The notes below the pieces were generated by a model. That model had not been told where the DNA came from, searched no databases, and saw nothing but the letters and a program-made list of their open reading frames with translations. Made by a program: the position numbers and the translations under genes. A DNA stretch of 64,000 bases, from positions 20,696,980-20,760,979 of the forward strand of contig CM035808.1 in NCBI GenBank assembly GCA_020466095.1, written 5' to 3'. Positions 13,018-26,830 of the stretch are shown here, one piece after another; the stretch's first letter is position 1, and every line of letters begins with the position of its first letter. The stretch is from Chlorops oryzae. Taxonomy: Eukaryota > Arthropoda > Insecta > Diptera > Chloropidae.

Positions 13018-13847
13018 GGGTATTATAGTCAGGCAAGCCTGACAATAGAATACCCGACACAGACACACATCTTCAAATAATTTTAAATATCAGATGTTGT
13101 TTAAGGCCATTAGGGGCCCCATATACCGACTTTTGTTTAATTTCTTTATGAAAACCGCCCTTTTGCCACGACCACTTTTCCAATTTTTCGGAATTCTAAT
13201 CGGAGGCTTAAATATACGCGCAAATTCTAAGTTTCATTGAATTATTTGGAAAAAGTCAGATTTTGTGACAGACCCTAGTACTGGAGGTACCCTTAATAAA
13301 AGACCGATCAAGAAAATTTTTGGGCAGGATGTTTATGGCTACAAAGGAAGTATAAGTGCCAATTTTCGTTCAAGTCCCATAAGCGTTTCGGGAGTAGGAG
13401 AAATTTCGAAAAACGCCCTTCTGCCACGCCCATTTTTCTAATTTTTGTAAATCACATTAATTGGCCCAAAATATGTTCAAATGCCGATTTTTATCAAAAT
13501 ATCTTGAAAAACATCGGTTTTAGAGCAGTTTTTGTGATTTTCATAACAGACCCTAGTACTGGAGGTACCCCTAAAAATGGTCCGATGGGGTCTTGTTCTT
13601 TCTTATGCCCCCTTAAGAACGCATACCAAATTTCGTCGAGATAGCTCAACTCCTTCGATAAGAAAACTGTATACAGACAGACTGACAGACAGACGGACAG
13701 ACAGACAGACGGACATGGCTAAGTCGAATCTCCTGGTGACGCTGATCATTTCTATATATATTTTGTATGATCTATCTCGACTGGTTATGGGTGTTACACA
13801 CAACCACACAAACGCAATATACCCTCGACACAGAGTGTGTCGGGTAT
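13018..13847 (+). mobile_element. mini-me/DINE-like non-autonomous repeat with palindromic ends
   Basis: The left edge is a hairpin, GGGTATT...GTCAGGCAAGCCTGAC...AATACCC (13018-13055). The right edge is another hairpin built from ATACCC and GGGTAT with CGACAC/GTGTCG inside (about 13819-13847). Between them is an imperfect tandem duplication. GCCCTTYTGCCACG occurs at about 13158 and 13418. CAGACCCTAGTACTGGAGGT occurs at 13269 and 13547. A GACA/GACG tract and a mini-me core follow. No protein is encoded. Assignment to the mini-me/DINE-1 group of dipteran repeats rests on remembered core similarity; the exact boundaries are inferred from the hairpins. Confidence 0.7.
13672..13770 (-). repeat. 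mini-me core between proto-microsatellites
   Basis: A GACA/GACG tetranucleotide tract (13672-13714) is followed by GGACATGGCTAAGTCGA, then GACGCTGATCATTTCTATAT and a TA-rich run. In reverse complement this is the described dipteran mini-me order: a TA proto-microsatellite, the conserved core, then (GTCY)n. Confidence 0.75.
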
Positions 13848-14880
13848 AAAAATAAAAACGAGCACGTGTGCTCTAGTAATTCAAAAGTCTCAGCAATTTT
13901 GAAAATGGGTGACTTTTGAAAAGTAAAAAATAAACGAGAGAAAAAAGTTTTTTAAGTGAACAAAGCTGCTTCCGTTGATGCCTCAATGAACGTGGGGCTC
14001 TGACTGACATGTCATCGCTATCAGCAAAAATTTGATGCTCTGCGATAACATAAAATCCTTCGCTCAACTATGCTGAGCATACCGTTCAATCATCCAAGCG
14101 TGTGCTTCACTGCACGTCACTGAGCTCACACGAAAAACTCATCCGGCACCCAGCATCCACCATGCATTCGAACATATCGTATTTTGTAGTTGTAGCCCTT
14201 GATCTTTAGGGATTATCATTTCTTTCGATACGAGGAGAAACTCTATTAACGTTGAAATTGTGTTCATGGAGACAACAAAAGCTCTTTAATGAGCTTAACT
14301 TACCGAAAGTCAATCCGAAAAATCAATGCTAAAAAAAACATCAAGCAATAACAAATAAATTCAAAGTTGTATGAAGTTTTTCCACCTCCCCCTTTTGAAT
14401 AAGAATGTCTGGTCTCTAGTTAACCTTCTTTCAATTAACTTTTTAAGAATAGAAAATACCTACTCACTTCCACTTTCAAGCAAGGATTCTCTCCTTCCTG
14501 CAGCTCTCGGTCTATAAAGAAAATTCAAAAATTTCTGAGAATACCAAAGGCAACTACTTTTCATCCCTTTATTTACCGGAGAAACCAATTTTTCGCTGAA
14601 AATTCCTTTAACTTATTCATTTTAACGCCACAATCCCGCATCCCTTTTCGTCGAAGTAGTAGTTTTATTCACAAGAATCATAACAGCAATTTGAGAAGCC
14701 TGCTGGTCGAAGAAGTGGCCTTGATAAATTCATGGCAATTAATACATCATCGAACAGAAATACTCAATCATAATCCCTGGCCGAGCTGAAAGCCCATTCA
14801 AGCAAGAAAATGAGATCCGCTTAACAAGCCAATGAAGCCACAGAGCCACAAAAACTTGAGAGCACGTTGGTAGCGGCAAA

Positions 14881-14900
14881 ACACACACACACACACACAC
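14881..14900. repeat. (AC)n microsatellite
   Basis: Uninterrupted AC dinucleotides; a second, interrupted AC array follows at about 15070-15095. Confidence 0.95.
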
Positions 14901-17900
14901 AGACACTCGTATATGCATAAATAAAGTAGCAGGTTCGCAACGTAATTGAATCCCTTTGAAGAAATCGGAATTTACGGAATTTAAACCTTATAACCACAAC
15001 AGAATCCTGTATGATGTAAGCCGGATGAATAGTTTCCGTCCTCAACATCAGCGACCATTCTAGCCTTGCACACACATACACACACACACACACATATACA
15101 CGAACCTACGGTGGTGGTAATGTGAAGAAAAAAGTTTAATAAGCTCATAATTGAATAAATGACAATAACTTGATTGAATGACATAGGAGATTCTCATCAT
15201 TTTAATCCAGCACACACGTGGAAATAAAAATCTCCGGCCAAGGCTCCTTGAGAGTTTTCACTTCGAAAACTTTCAATTTTGCGACACAAGAATTTTTATT
15301 AAAATTTCTGTTTTCTAAAAGCAAAAACAAAAACATAATGCCTTCGACAAACAGAAGGATACGAGTTGAGGTCATTTTAAAACGACATTTGGGTTTTTTT
15401 TTTTTTTGTTAGCTGAGATCAGTTGAAAACTTTTGAACGAAAACTTTTCCCTGCCAAATTAACCGAAATTGCAAAAATATCCAAATGTCGAAATGCAGAA
15501 GTGAAAATCCATTCGAAAAGAACTGTCAAAAAAGAGACAGTTAAAGCTGTTGAAATAACTTGACAGTTGAGTTAACCGGTTGTGGAAATATGAAAGAAAA
15601 AAGTCCTATAATTTCGTTAAGCTTCATGAAAAGTTTAAATGAAAGGATATTTTAGTCATGAAAGTTAAAGCTTGCAGGCCGAAGACACAAGAATTTATTC
15701 GAGTTTAGTCTTTATTTGAATTTTCCCAAATCGATTGCGAGTTCTTTGGACTGAGGGATTACAGAAAATCTGTGTGCATCCAAGCGGTACGTCCACAAGG
15801 GATGATAAAAACTAATTCAGCAGAGAAGAGCCCTCAGAGGTCATCAGCTCTGTTCGCAGTCAGTTGGCTAACAAAATTTTATTTAGTTCCAAGAAATACA
15901 AAAAAAAAAAAAACAGTAAATATTTTTTTCTTCACACTTTGTTTTGCATCATATCGACAATGAGGCTTGTTCGCTGAAGACCCTTCAAACTTTAATTGCG
16001 GCTCTTTTTCATTATTGACATGCAAAACCACAGCGAAGAAATTTTTATCACTTCAAAGTGTTCCTCTCTGAAGGACTCCTTGTACATGTATTGAAATCAG
16101 CGGAGAGGAACGAAAGCCACGAAAGAAATTTTTCATTTCAACCACAAAGTCCCATATATTTTCGCCCAGGACTCCCTGCAATTGCTCCCTCGCTTTGCAG
16201 TCCTTGTCATTGACAAATTGCTGCAACGTTATGTTGCAAGTGTACGCGATAAGAAAAAAACAAATGCAATTTCAACCAAATCGCAGACAAAAAAGAGCAA
16301 AGAAAATCCTTTTCGAAAGAGAATTTTAAAGTTAAAAGTCCTTGCTTTATAACAAGCTAGAGAGCAAGCAAACTTCCTTGATTAAAGCACAAAAATCTCA
16401 TCGTGACATTTTCACTTTTAAAACTTCATTCTTCTATATATAAATATATATAGATATGTATTTTATATATTGCATTTACACTTAATGGCATTACAATGAC
16501 GTCAATGTAAGTAGATATCCCGCCATCAAAGCAATTTATTGCTACCAGACAATCAATGCCCCAAAGAACGTGAGCGTCTAGCCAGCGTTAAAGCAAAGGT
16601 GAAAATTCAATTTCACTTAAGTTCAAAATGAATTTATTTTATCATTCACTCAATGCACTCAACTCCTTGAAAGAAGACACTTCAAAAGTATTGAAAAGAA
16701 AAATATAAAAAAAAGAGAAAAATAAATTTTAAGCATTTGATGAGCAATAACAAGACCTCAACGAGCAGTGGGAATAAGGATGCGATAATTTCTTAAGCAT
16801 TTAAGGCGACAATACGATCATAAAATAGAGGGAGGGGATTATAACCAAACACTTGTATGTCGGTTAATACACCAAAGGACAATCACATCACGCAAAAGGA
16901 TATCGAAGTCAGTGAACCGAGCGAACTGACCGGAATGGTCCCGATTGGCAGCGCTCTCAGTGCTCGCAACAATCTAAGCTAATTGCACGCACAGATGACG
17001 CACGTTGAAATGGAAAATTAAAAAATAAAGGACCATTAAAAAGAGTTTACGACGCTACGTGGGTTGTTTGCGCTATGAATCAAGAATGATTTTCAACTTC
17101 TCCTTTGGCCAAAATGGCTTTTCCCGCACTTACCTACTGACGTTAAAGAAGCCTGGCTTAAATGACCATTTCATCTTGATTAACCTTTCGCGTATATTGA
17201 TGTTATAATTCGGTGCTGGCTGCAGACAAAGCCGTAGCTGTAATAATTTTCAAAATGGATATGAAAAGAAAAGGATAATAAAAAAGTAGAGAGAATAAAG
17301 CTAATCAAAATAAGTTGAAACTCGCCTGCAACGACAGTGCCAGCCATAAAGACATTAATAGCAATTAAAGAAAAGAGAATAGGAAAAAAATACTTGAGCA
17401 ATAAACTGATATTCAAGCCCGTACTTTGATGCTTTGGGGCCTTTCAGACAGACAGCTCCAATAAAGTTTAAAGTCAAGATTTTGACAACATCTTCCATAT
17501 CTACTTATGAAACTAAACAACAGGCTCAGGCGCGAAACTGCTCGAAACATTTGATCAGCCTCAGTTGCCACCCATTCTACCTCCTGATCGGATTATTTAG
17601 CAATCAAGTAATAAATTGAAGTACAGCTGGATCAAAACTTGTTCGAAAAAACGAAAACAATTCAAAACCAAAGTTTTACCCCTTGTCTTATGTTTGTTTA
17701 AAGTCCTTTAATCCTTGAACGGTCGGCTGTCACAGCCTCCTGTTCGCTCTCAATGCATTAAGCCTCAAGCCACAATAATTAAAAATTTAATAATGTTTTC
17801 GAACAAAGAGACCAATATTACCGAAGAGCTTCAACAAAACAGCCATTTATGGAGTTAAGTACCAAAGTCAGTAGCAATCTGAGCGAAAGCTCTTTGAACA

Positions 17901-18586
17901 GTAAGTACTTAACGAAGGCATTCGTAATGAAGGAGCAGACAACAATAAGAGCGATTTAATCGGCGGCCCTAATTGAAATTTGCAGAATGAAATGAGAAGC
18001 GAAGAGGCAAGTAAGAGGGAAAGCAGCTTGCATTAAAAGCGAATACAAAAAAAAAAACACAAAAACAGAAGTGAAAATAATAACAATGAGAGGCTTTTTT
18101 TCTCTTATTTACTTTATAGCTAAGTATTTACACACATCACAACTTCAATTTAAGGCATTACCGTTTCCATTCCGATTCGTCAACCCAAATAGAAATCCAG
18201 TAGGTACCTATAATGATTACGTGCTTGCCTTTTTGGCCGTGCTCATGTCGACTATATGAAGGTATATTGAAATTCACGCTAGACTCTTTTAGGATTCTAA
18301 ATCAACTTTTTCTCTGCTTAAAATGCAAATGGAAAATTAGACGTTCATCATAGCCATTTTCGGTATTCGACTGCGGGGGAAAAAAATGTCGAAAATACAA
18401 AAATTTCATTTACATAATCCGATTTTTTGAGTGATGTATGCGAAGTGCTTTTCAGACTGTGGTTTCGAAGCCAAATTCAATAAAATTATGTAAATTGCGA
18501 AACGAGAAATTAAGAGCATTAGTGGTATTTTGAAAAACGCCAATTAACGCAAACAGAAAACAATGAAAAGCTATAAAAGTTTAAAA

Positions 18587-18612
18587 TGTATATATATATA
18601 TATATATATACA
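18587..18612. repeat. (TA)n microsatellite
   Basis: Uninterrupted TA dinucleotide run in an AT-rich background. Confidence 0.9.
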
Positions 18613-19996
18613 TAAGTACATGAACATATCTATAACTACCCATATACATATATTAATTAAATGGATTGGGAAATTTTCTTGCACAATTACTGAAATGAGT
18701 TAACGATGGCCGCTTTTCCGATTCCTTTTAAGCCACCGAAGCGTATAGCGTGAGGAGTAAGAATATTTTATTGTAATTCATTATTGAAACCGCTTAAGCC
18801 GTCTTCGCTATGTGCGAGCACAAACACGCCACACGCCACACGCCGCACAACGAAACGCAACGCAATGCGCGCCGAGCCGCATCCGAATCCACATCCACGT
18901 CCGCATCCGTATATCACTCACGCCAGTCTCCTTATTTGCATGCTAGCATGTGTGCTTGCATGCACTAAACAAATACATTGATATTTTTCATACACAATTT
19001 CATTTCTTCTCCATTCTGACTGGCACCACAAACGCTACGCCACATATGCCGCATGCCACAGCAATCATCACCATTTTTCTTGGGTAAAAAGCAAACAGCG
19101 GGGGCATGGATGGAGGTTGGCAATGAAAAACGTAAGCGAAAATGAACAGAGGAAATGAAGTAGATAAAAATGAGCAAACAGAAAGAAAAAAACAAAACGG
19201 CACACTACTATACTTTATTTACCATTGTCACATCCTTACGAACGCGTTACGCAGTTACGCTCATTCCCCTCGATAATTCGAGTTCGATGGTACGAGTTCT
19301 AGTCGCTGGGAAGCTCTGCCCAGAACACTATGCAAGAGAATGGTATTGAAATGAATTGAAAACAACAAATTGGCATATCAAAACAAAGATAAGGCTTTAT
19401 TGAAAATATATAAAAATAAAATAATGTCTAAAAGAAAATGGCTAAAATCAAGTGTAACTGGAAATAACAAAAAAATATTTACCATGGTAAAGTAAAGCTT
19501 GTTGTTTTGCCCGAAACAAAAACGTCTATGAAAAGAAAAATGAAACAAAAAGTTTAAGAAAGTAAAACGAGAGGGCGGAAAATAGGAGAAATAAAGAATG
19601 AAGAAGAAATGGAAAGGATATACCAGAAAAAACAGGATATAGAAGGTCCTTCTTGTGAAAATAGTAATCTTTCAAAGGGAAAAGAAGGAAAAAACACTGT
19701 ATAAAGTAAGCGCCCGTTTAATTTGAAAGGAGAGGAATGTAAGAAGCCGGCCCGGGCGTCAAATCATAAATAAATTTTAATAAAGTTTTTTTTAATTATA
19801 GTAGGACGTGGGTTGGGGGCGGCATTTTCTCCATTGTGTCCGAAATGTCTCGCTACTCCACTGGAAACAAGACAGTTGAGATTAAAAGTACAAATAGATC
19901 GGGGAGTTTTTGACATCTTATGGAGAAGAAAAATCGACCTTTAAAATTTTACTGCATGATGTATGAAATTTTTTTTTCAGTTAATGGTTTAATTAA

Positions 19997-20311
19997 CCCT
20001 TTACTCTATGAAATTTTAATATTGCTGCATGATACATGAAAAAATTTACAACAATTTCTTTTGTAATGAGTGGTTTTTGTTAAGGCTTCAAAAATAATTA
20101 TGTATATAGAGTGTACTCCCTCCTTGCGAAAACCCCTCTTAAACGGACACTTTTTGTGAATGCTCGAATATTTCTGCTAGTTTCCTCTTAAACGGACATA
20201 TTTTCCGGTGCGGTTGGTGTCCGCTTAAGAGAGAGTACACTGTATAGTGTTTTATCAAAAAGTACCTTCCCATTACCACCCTCCGGCTTTATATACCATA
20301 TGGATAAAGGG
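19997..20311. mobile_element. TTAA-flanked short element (piggyBac-type MITE candidate)
   Basis: The element sits between TTAA at 19993-19996 and TTAA at 20312-20315. Its ends are CCCTTTACTCTATG on the left and, in reverse complement, CCCTTTATCCATATG on the right. TTAA target duplications with ends starting CCC are typical of piggyBac transposons. Terminal identity is short (CCCTTTA then imperfect), so the call is moderate. A separate pogo-like element lies inside at 20109-20242; without it the TTAA element would be about 180 bp. Confidence 0.5.
20109..20242. mobile_element. Pogo/Tc1-like short inverted-repeat element (134 bp)
   Basis: The right end in reverse complement reads CAGTGTACTCTCTCTTAAGC and the left end GAGTGTACTCCCTCC. 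Both arms carry CTCTTAAACGGACAC or CTCTTAAGCGGACAC, and one extra internal copy (CTCTTAAACGGACATATT) lies at about 20186. A TA dinucleotide flanks each end, the usual Tc1/mariner/pogo target. No coding capacity. Confidence 0.65.
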
Positions 20312-20315
20312 TTAA

Positions 20316-23300
20316 TGCGCCTTCGATACCTAATGCAATAGAAAATAAACCCCATTCGCATTATCACACTATCAAACTTTGAATTTCAAAAGGCAAAGTC
20401 TTTGAGTCCATTTAATCTCCATGTATATTTAGAACCTATTCAAGCGCTTTTCCTAATCCCAATACTATTGTGCTGACAATATTGTCGTGAGAGCAAACAA
20501 ATTTTTGAGCAACCCACTGACAAAAGCTCGCTTTTCAGCACTGAAAAGAGTTTTCGCATTTAATTTTCGCATAGCATTACCATGCCAAACATATTTCTGT
20601 GGTTACTCAGCATGCTTTATTACGATTCCGTCGTCAAAAGCAGAACAGAGACTGAACACTGAGCATTGAGCGTGGGGAACGAGCCCGAATTGCTCCGCCC
20701 ACAATTTTTCGACACCATTTGCGTGGCGCGAGCATTTCCAAGCACCATAAAAGCGTTCAAAAATTGAATGTTTTCCTCTGGTTTTTATTTTTGACTCTTC
20801 AGTTTTTGTCTTTTCGTTGCCTGGGTTCTCGCTTTTCGTTGCCCATCATATTGATTTTTGCATGAATTCACACGCCTCGCTGTTTTAAGTCTCACGAGTG
20901 ATGACGTTACGCGCGTGCTTTATGATGCAGAATGGCAGTCAAAAATGGAAAGCTTGCAACCTTTTTTTTTCTTTTGCACTCGCACGCATTTCCTGAGCTC
21001 TTATTCGACTGCAATTTACGTTGTTCATCGTTGAGCTTAGTTATCGAATTCTTTGGTCAAGATTGTAGTGGAATTTTCAGCACACTTCATTGTGATACAC
21101 TGTCGGTTGCCAGCATGCTTCGGACGACTTCCGACAGAGCAATTCATCTGGTGCATTCGGTGATCTGACCCCCCGGTCACAAGGTACCTCCCTAAATGCA
21201 TGCATTCATCGGTTCCACAACGCACATAATCCACTACACTTCATTTCGGATAGGAATTCGAATCCACCGAATCTATGAAACGACGGTGCTCGTTGAAGCT
21301 GATGCATTAGTATGCAGATTTAGTTTTGAGGACACTTTCAGTGATTTTCCGTATGCTATACATACATATATCTGCTCTCGGATGTTACCTGTTACTTGTG
21401 TCTAGTGCAGAGCACACACGACGGTTCGAAGAGATAAAAATTCCGACTTTGACATCACCAGCACCGGTCCTGCACACATATGCAATAATTCAGATGCATA
21501 TGCGAAACGCCATAAGATATGCATGGCAAATCGGTCATTATGAACTACTAGGATTTTCTTGATTTATAAAATGCCAAACAAGATTGACTTAGATACTTCA
21601 TGGCACTCTTGCAGTGAACCTACCTTGTACGTACCTAAGTACTTACAACAACGATGATCCTACATCGAGGATACTGCATTGGTTGGAAATTCCTTAATAT
21701 CATAGCAACCTAAATTTCATAAATCGATGGAAAATTCTATTTGCAAAGCAAGCGACAATGGGACCAGCACTAGTTGAACTACGAACATATGACGCTCAAC
21801 GATTCAAGTGTTGGTCTCATTCAATATAGACTCTACGTAAATACATATGTACGTAGATACTTATATACTTGTAGACAAGCAGAGCAAAGACGAGGACAGT
21901 AAATAGGTTTACTGCAAAAAATTTTTATATTCTTCCAGTTCTGCTTATTCGATTTTATTTTCCTTCCGATTCACGGTAATTGAATTATCGGCACAGAAAG
22001 AATGAATGTGTCGCCATAACTTCTTTTTTCGTTTTTTTTTTTTTTTTCTTCTTTTTATCAGCTCTCTTTCTTATAAATATGTGCTTTTAACTCACTTTGT
22101 CATGCTGTCATTTTATATTCTACTTCCAATGAACTTTATTGCTGCCATTTTACTTATTACCGTAGTTTGCTAAACGCACTTATCGTATGCACTTTTATTC
22201 TCCCATAAATTCAATCGATTGCAAGAGTTTTGCAGTTTTCTAAGAATTTTTTCTTCAATGCCGAGCAAAGTAGTGACCCTGAAGTTTAAAAATGCTTTTT
22301 AGATTCATTCAAAATTCTTTGAGCAGCCTCGTGTCCTATAAATTTCAGAGTAAACGGCTGAATATTTGAATGACTCACGTTAAGAATTTAAATAAAATAG
22401 GAACTGAAGGTGGGAGTGACCTTTCAGTAGACTCTCAATAGCTCCGTGGTTTCATTTTAAGCCTTCTTACTCGAATTGAAATTTATTCCAGGAATGCATA
22501 GCCTCTAAGAGAGTGAAATCTATGTCAAATCTTGTGGTCTTACAAAGAATTTAATCGATTAGTGGTTTTTGTTTTTTGAAAATTCTTAATTCAACGACAA
22601 CGATTGACTTTGAAAAAGAGAGAAACTTCTTTGTATTCCAATTTTTTAATATCCCGGCCTATCCGGAAGTCCGCAAAATTTAAAAAAGTTGGGACTATCT
22701 TCAACAAATGCAGGAAAAAACAAATGAAATACATCTCTTCATAACAAAAAGCTTTCCTAATCACTGAGAGTAGCTTCGAAGCTTTTGACAATAAAATAAG
22801 TAAAGCTCAGTCTGGACTTCCGCTTCGGCTATCTCTGTTCAATTATCTGCCTTTAAAGTAGCCTTTAATTGAAATTCAAATGGATCCAAGAATCTAAGGA
22901 GCTTATTTTGAAGTAATTTTTCCTGTCAAGAGGTTTTACTTTTTGCTAGCTGATTATTGCGACCCCAGCACTGATTTACTCTTCAAGTTAGAAGCCATAC
23001 AAATTTTCAACTTATTGCTTCGCTCAATTCCGAATTCGCTTACTCAAGTTTTATCCATCTCCAAAATATCGAATGGTCACTCTGTGCTAGAAATTTTACA
23101 TTATTCCTTTAAATTTAGAATTTAACCGAATCATTTTATTACTCGTAAGAATCAGCCTGAAAAATATTTTCATTTCATAAACATTCTTTTCATGCACGCT
23201 TTCAATCATCATTCACTCAAAGCAATGCCATGCAAAATAACCACAGCTTTCATAGCCGGAAAATTGAGTGTGTTCTAGATGGAATTTTCAAAGCACACAT

Positions 23301-24321
23301 TAAAGAAATTATGGCTCATAATTGCTTCATGTGGCTAACGCAAGAGAGCTTTGTCAAATGGAGGCAAGCGGAAATGGAAATAAAATGGCGTCCATAATTC
23401 AAACGTTCGTGACTGCGAAAACTCATTTTCAGACAACTTATTCTATGGGATAATGCCATTTAAAATATTTTAATAGTTTTCAAACGAGCAATTTTCTTTG
23501 CTTTTGCTCCGTGTCTTTTCCTCAATCCCACACACACTCCCTCCCACTCCCACTCTCACTCTCTGCCTCACTGGGATGCCTTTCTGCGACATTTTTATCA
23601 CTACATTTACAGCTTCATTATCCCAGCATTCAGGGTCTCCATCCTGCACGCACGACCAAACATGCATATGAGCAAAGGCTGATCAACGCGATGCCAAGCA
23701 TATAAATATTGTGAGGCAGCGCGTGACGCATCCTCGATGGCATTTACGATATTGGATTTTTCTTTACAACTGAAACGGTTATTTGCACTGTGTTTCATTT
23801 ACAAAGCACACATTTATGTTTAACTCTGTCGATAACGGTGTGTTCGCATTGGTTCGCGCAGGTAATTCTTCGAATCTGTAATAGTTTTCATGATGAAAAA
23901 GAATTATGGCTGTTTGGTTTTTCCGGCTTTTCAGCTGAAATGAGATTGTGATCGAAAAGAGACGCTTTCGTTTGATTTTTATGAATACATACTAAGAATA
24001 TAAGGTTTTTCAAATTTTCCTTAAAAATTAATTACATAGAACTCCAGGAAATTAGCATTGCTATGATGTAGTTGAAGAGTCCTACTATAACTAACCACTA
24101 CATAAGTTATGTTAAGAAAATTGTAGTATATAAATTTTGTAATTAACAATTAATAATAAATAAAATAAATGAAATACTAAGAATAGTTTTCGATTAGCGA
24201 GAAGTTAAAGTTTATAAAGTTGACATCTGACCGGAGTGGTGAAACTTAGTGGAATCAAGTCTCTTTCCGAACTTGTTCTTCTATATGACTGCACAATTTT
24301 TCATATAAAAATTCTTCCAGA
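20316..24321. other. Non-coding DNA, no gene recognised
   Basis: Somewhat richer in GC around 20880-21180, with overlapping open frames on both strands of 60-78 codons, none with a recognisable domain. A T run lies at 22036-22048 and a CT-rich CACTCCC array at about 23525-23575. A CpG-containing stretch alone is not evidence of an exon. Confidence 0.4.
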
Positions 24322-25577
24322 TACACCGAGAGAAAAAAGTTAACGCACACTAAAACATTGAGCATTGTTGAAAATTCAAAATTTATTTTAAAGCTAGATC
24401 GATGTTGAAACAGCATTGCACAATCTTATAAGTTCTATCGATATTCGCTAAGATAATCATCGATAGTTTTGATAATACATAAGAACCTCCTTCAATTGGT
24501 TAAACTTTAAAATTTTATGCAATTTAGACATAAAAGGGATATTCCCTTAAATGTGTATTTGATTTGAAAACTTTGAAAACTAAAAAAATCGATTTTATTA
24601 ATGGATTTAGAGTTTTAGCATTGCACCAACGACGATTTAACATTGGTCAATATCAAAAAACCAAAATTGAATAGTGACGATTTCAAAGGGTATAGCACTA
24701 TAAGCATAGTGAATCTGCCCCAGAAGCCGATTTCAACTTTACTTGTCCTACTGTTAAGGTAAATGCAAACTATTTAATTTTCGCGAAGTTTTCGCTCTCA
24801 ATCTCCGATAGTCCTTGAGTATCCTTGAAAATGGGTTTTTTTAGAGAAAACTTTTAGGAAATCATATCTAAGACCACTATAAAGATAGAATGTTCAATCA
24901 AAAGCCCATATATAGAAAATTACTCAAAAAATATTAGAAAAATATTTTTCGGGTAATTTTGCTAAGACCAATACATGCTCCCGTGGAAGGATATTTTTCC
25001 ATGACAAGTTTTTTGTTGTTGGAGGTGTGCGACAAACTGAATTAAAATTGTCAAAAATAGAGTTTTATGCTAAGATTTAGTGTGCTAAGTTTCAATACGC
25101 TCAGTCGGGTGGAACATCCTTAAAAATGGCAAAAGAAAAAAAAATGTTACATACTTCTCGGGTGTACCTGTGATTGACTTGCATCAATATGATTTTTCTG
25201 TATAGTCATATTATGTGGATTTGTGTAACACAAAACAAAGTAGAATAAAAATCTAACCACAGTCCAAATATTACCTAACTCCACGGAAAATCTAACCCGA
25301 ACAAAAATTTCAAAACAACTAATCTATGAAATATGTAAACAAAGCAATAAACCCCGAAAGAGAGCCAAACCCATCTACCTGCCTACCTGGAACTGGAGAA
25401 TTCGCCCCTGCATTTTTAAAAAATACCAGGATTATTATATCCTTCTCCATGTCTGAATTTTTACCACTCTGACTTCAGATTCGTCAAAATTTTGTTAAAA
25501 TTTAATAAGTCAAAATCGTGAACTTTAGTGACAATTTACCATTGTTTCGTTACATTTTGTTTTTTTCTCTCGGTGTA
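24322..25577. mobile_element. Element bounded by perfect 17-bp inverted ends (about 1.25 kb)
   Basis: TACACCGAGAGAAAAAA at 24322-24338 is repeated in inverted orientation at 25561-25577. If the outer TA is the target duplication the element spans 24324-25575. The interior shows no transposase frame. Superfamily is uncertain; the TA border favours Tc1/mariner-like but 2 bp in AT-rich DNA is weak evidence. Confidence 0.6.
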
Positions 25578-26746
25578 GCTGTATTGTTTCGATAACTAAC
25601 ACAATAGGGGTATAACTACAGACAGGCGGAAAAAATCTGTTCGTACGAGCAATGACACGTGTCATTGATCATTTCTGCACATATTTTATACACACTCTGT
25701 CGAGTGATTCTTGTTGTTGCAACAACACAATATAGATACATACTTACGTATACCATCATAATATCGAGTGTAATGCATTTTAAAAATTTCTATTTAGCGC
25801 TTTATTCTAGTCACCTCTGACCTAACAGCGTAGCATACAAATTTCAAAAACCGTATTTATTTGGAAATCTCGTTAAATTGAACACACTGCGTAAACAGGT
25901 TTTGTTTCATTTATTTGCACATGGTATTTACTTAACTCGCTTTTTGTTGATGATACATGATAACCAAGCGAATTTTCCATGACTCACCATATGCTGAAAC
26001 TAGACGAACGCACGCAATTGTTGTAAGCCACAAAATATGTATGGATGTATGTACGCTCCCCGACGCATATTTAACCCACAAGCTCCGATGCAGTGGGGCT
26101 TCGGCTTCGCTCTGTGAGTGCTTGCGTTAATTAGCTTATACATACTTTGTTGCGAGTGGTCTGTTTTATTATTATAAACTAATTTTGTGCGGTAAATTTG
26201 ATAATTTCAAACAAACTACGGCAGGATTTTGCGTAGGGCTGTAATTGTAAAATGAACTCTAAGCAAATCAAGTTGAGTAGGAAATTTTCCCTCGTCGAAT
26301 TAACAATTTCAAATTGTTAAAATCTTTTATCTTCTTAAAAGGTTGGTTATTTGGAAAAGCCACAAATGCTGTAGGCACATTTGAATTTTCATTGGTATTC
26401 AATCGAATTCTCAGATGCTTCATAGTTTCAAGTATGGATGTAAGTTGCTTAGCAACGACAAGTCTTTTGATCTCAGGGTGAAATGTAAGTGAAATATATT
26501 CATCCCTTATCAAGACCAAAATCGATTTAGAAATTTCCATTTGTATGTCTGTCTTTCTATTAACAAAGGGTTTTCTTGATAAAGAAAAAACGTTGCAATG
26601 ATCGGGGGATTTTCAGGGGTAGCTTGAGTTCTTCAATCTTTTCGAAAAAAGGCAACTTTCAGCTGACAGCAGATGAGAGTAGATTGGCAAAAAAGGGCTA
26701 CATGCTACAAATACAAGGTTGCAGAGAACGATAGCATCTAAAGCAG
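25578..26746. other. Non-coding DNA, no gene recognised
   Basis: AT-rich. A 90-codon minus-strand frame at 26268-26540 has no recognisable motif and is not called. Confidence 0.4.
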
Positions 26747-26830
26747 CGTTGGATGGGCAGAGTAAAATGGATCCTTGAGGCTCTAGGAATTACCGCGGAG
26801 GATGCAACCGATAGGAAAATATTGAGCTAA
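26747..26830 (+). pseudogene. Possible LINE ORF2 tail fragment
   Basis: A short frame reads RWMGRVKWILEALGI, then AEDATDRKI, and stops at 26828-26830. The spacing of Arg-Trp-Met, Leu-Gly-Ile and Ala-x-Asp-Arg resembles the extreme C terminus of some insect non-LTR retrotransposon proteins. Upstream sequence in the same frame is interrupted. At 27 residues this could be coincidence. Confidence 0.25.

Larger units (their letters stand above)
13848..19992. other. Non-coding DNA with microsatellites, no gene recognised
   Basis: Contains (AC)n at 14881-14900 and about 15070-15095, (TA)n at about 18587-18612, and a degenerate CACGCCACACGC/CCACATCCACGTCCG repeat at 18825-18925. Open frames are 90 codons or shorter and several are only translations of the AC repeats. 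No conserved exon recognised. Confidence 0.5.

Noticed and set aside
18825..18925. Possible coding exon in a GC-richer stretch
   Set aside because: It is a degenerate simple repeat (CACGCC, ATCCACATCC); the open frame follows from the repeat.
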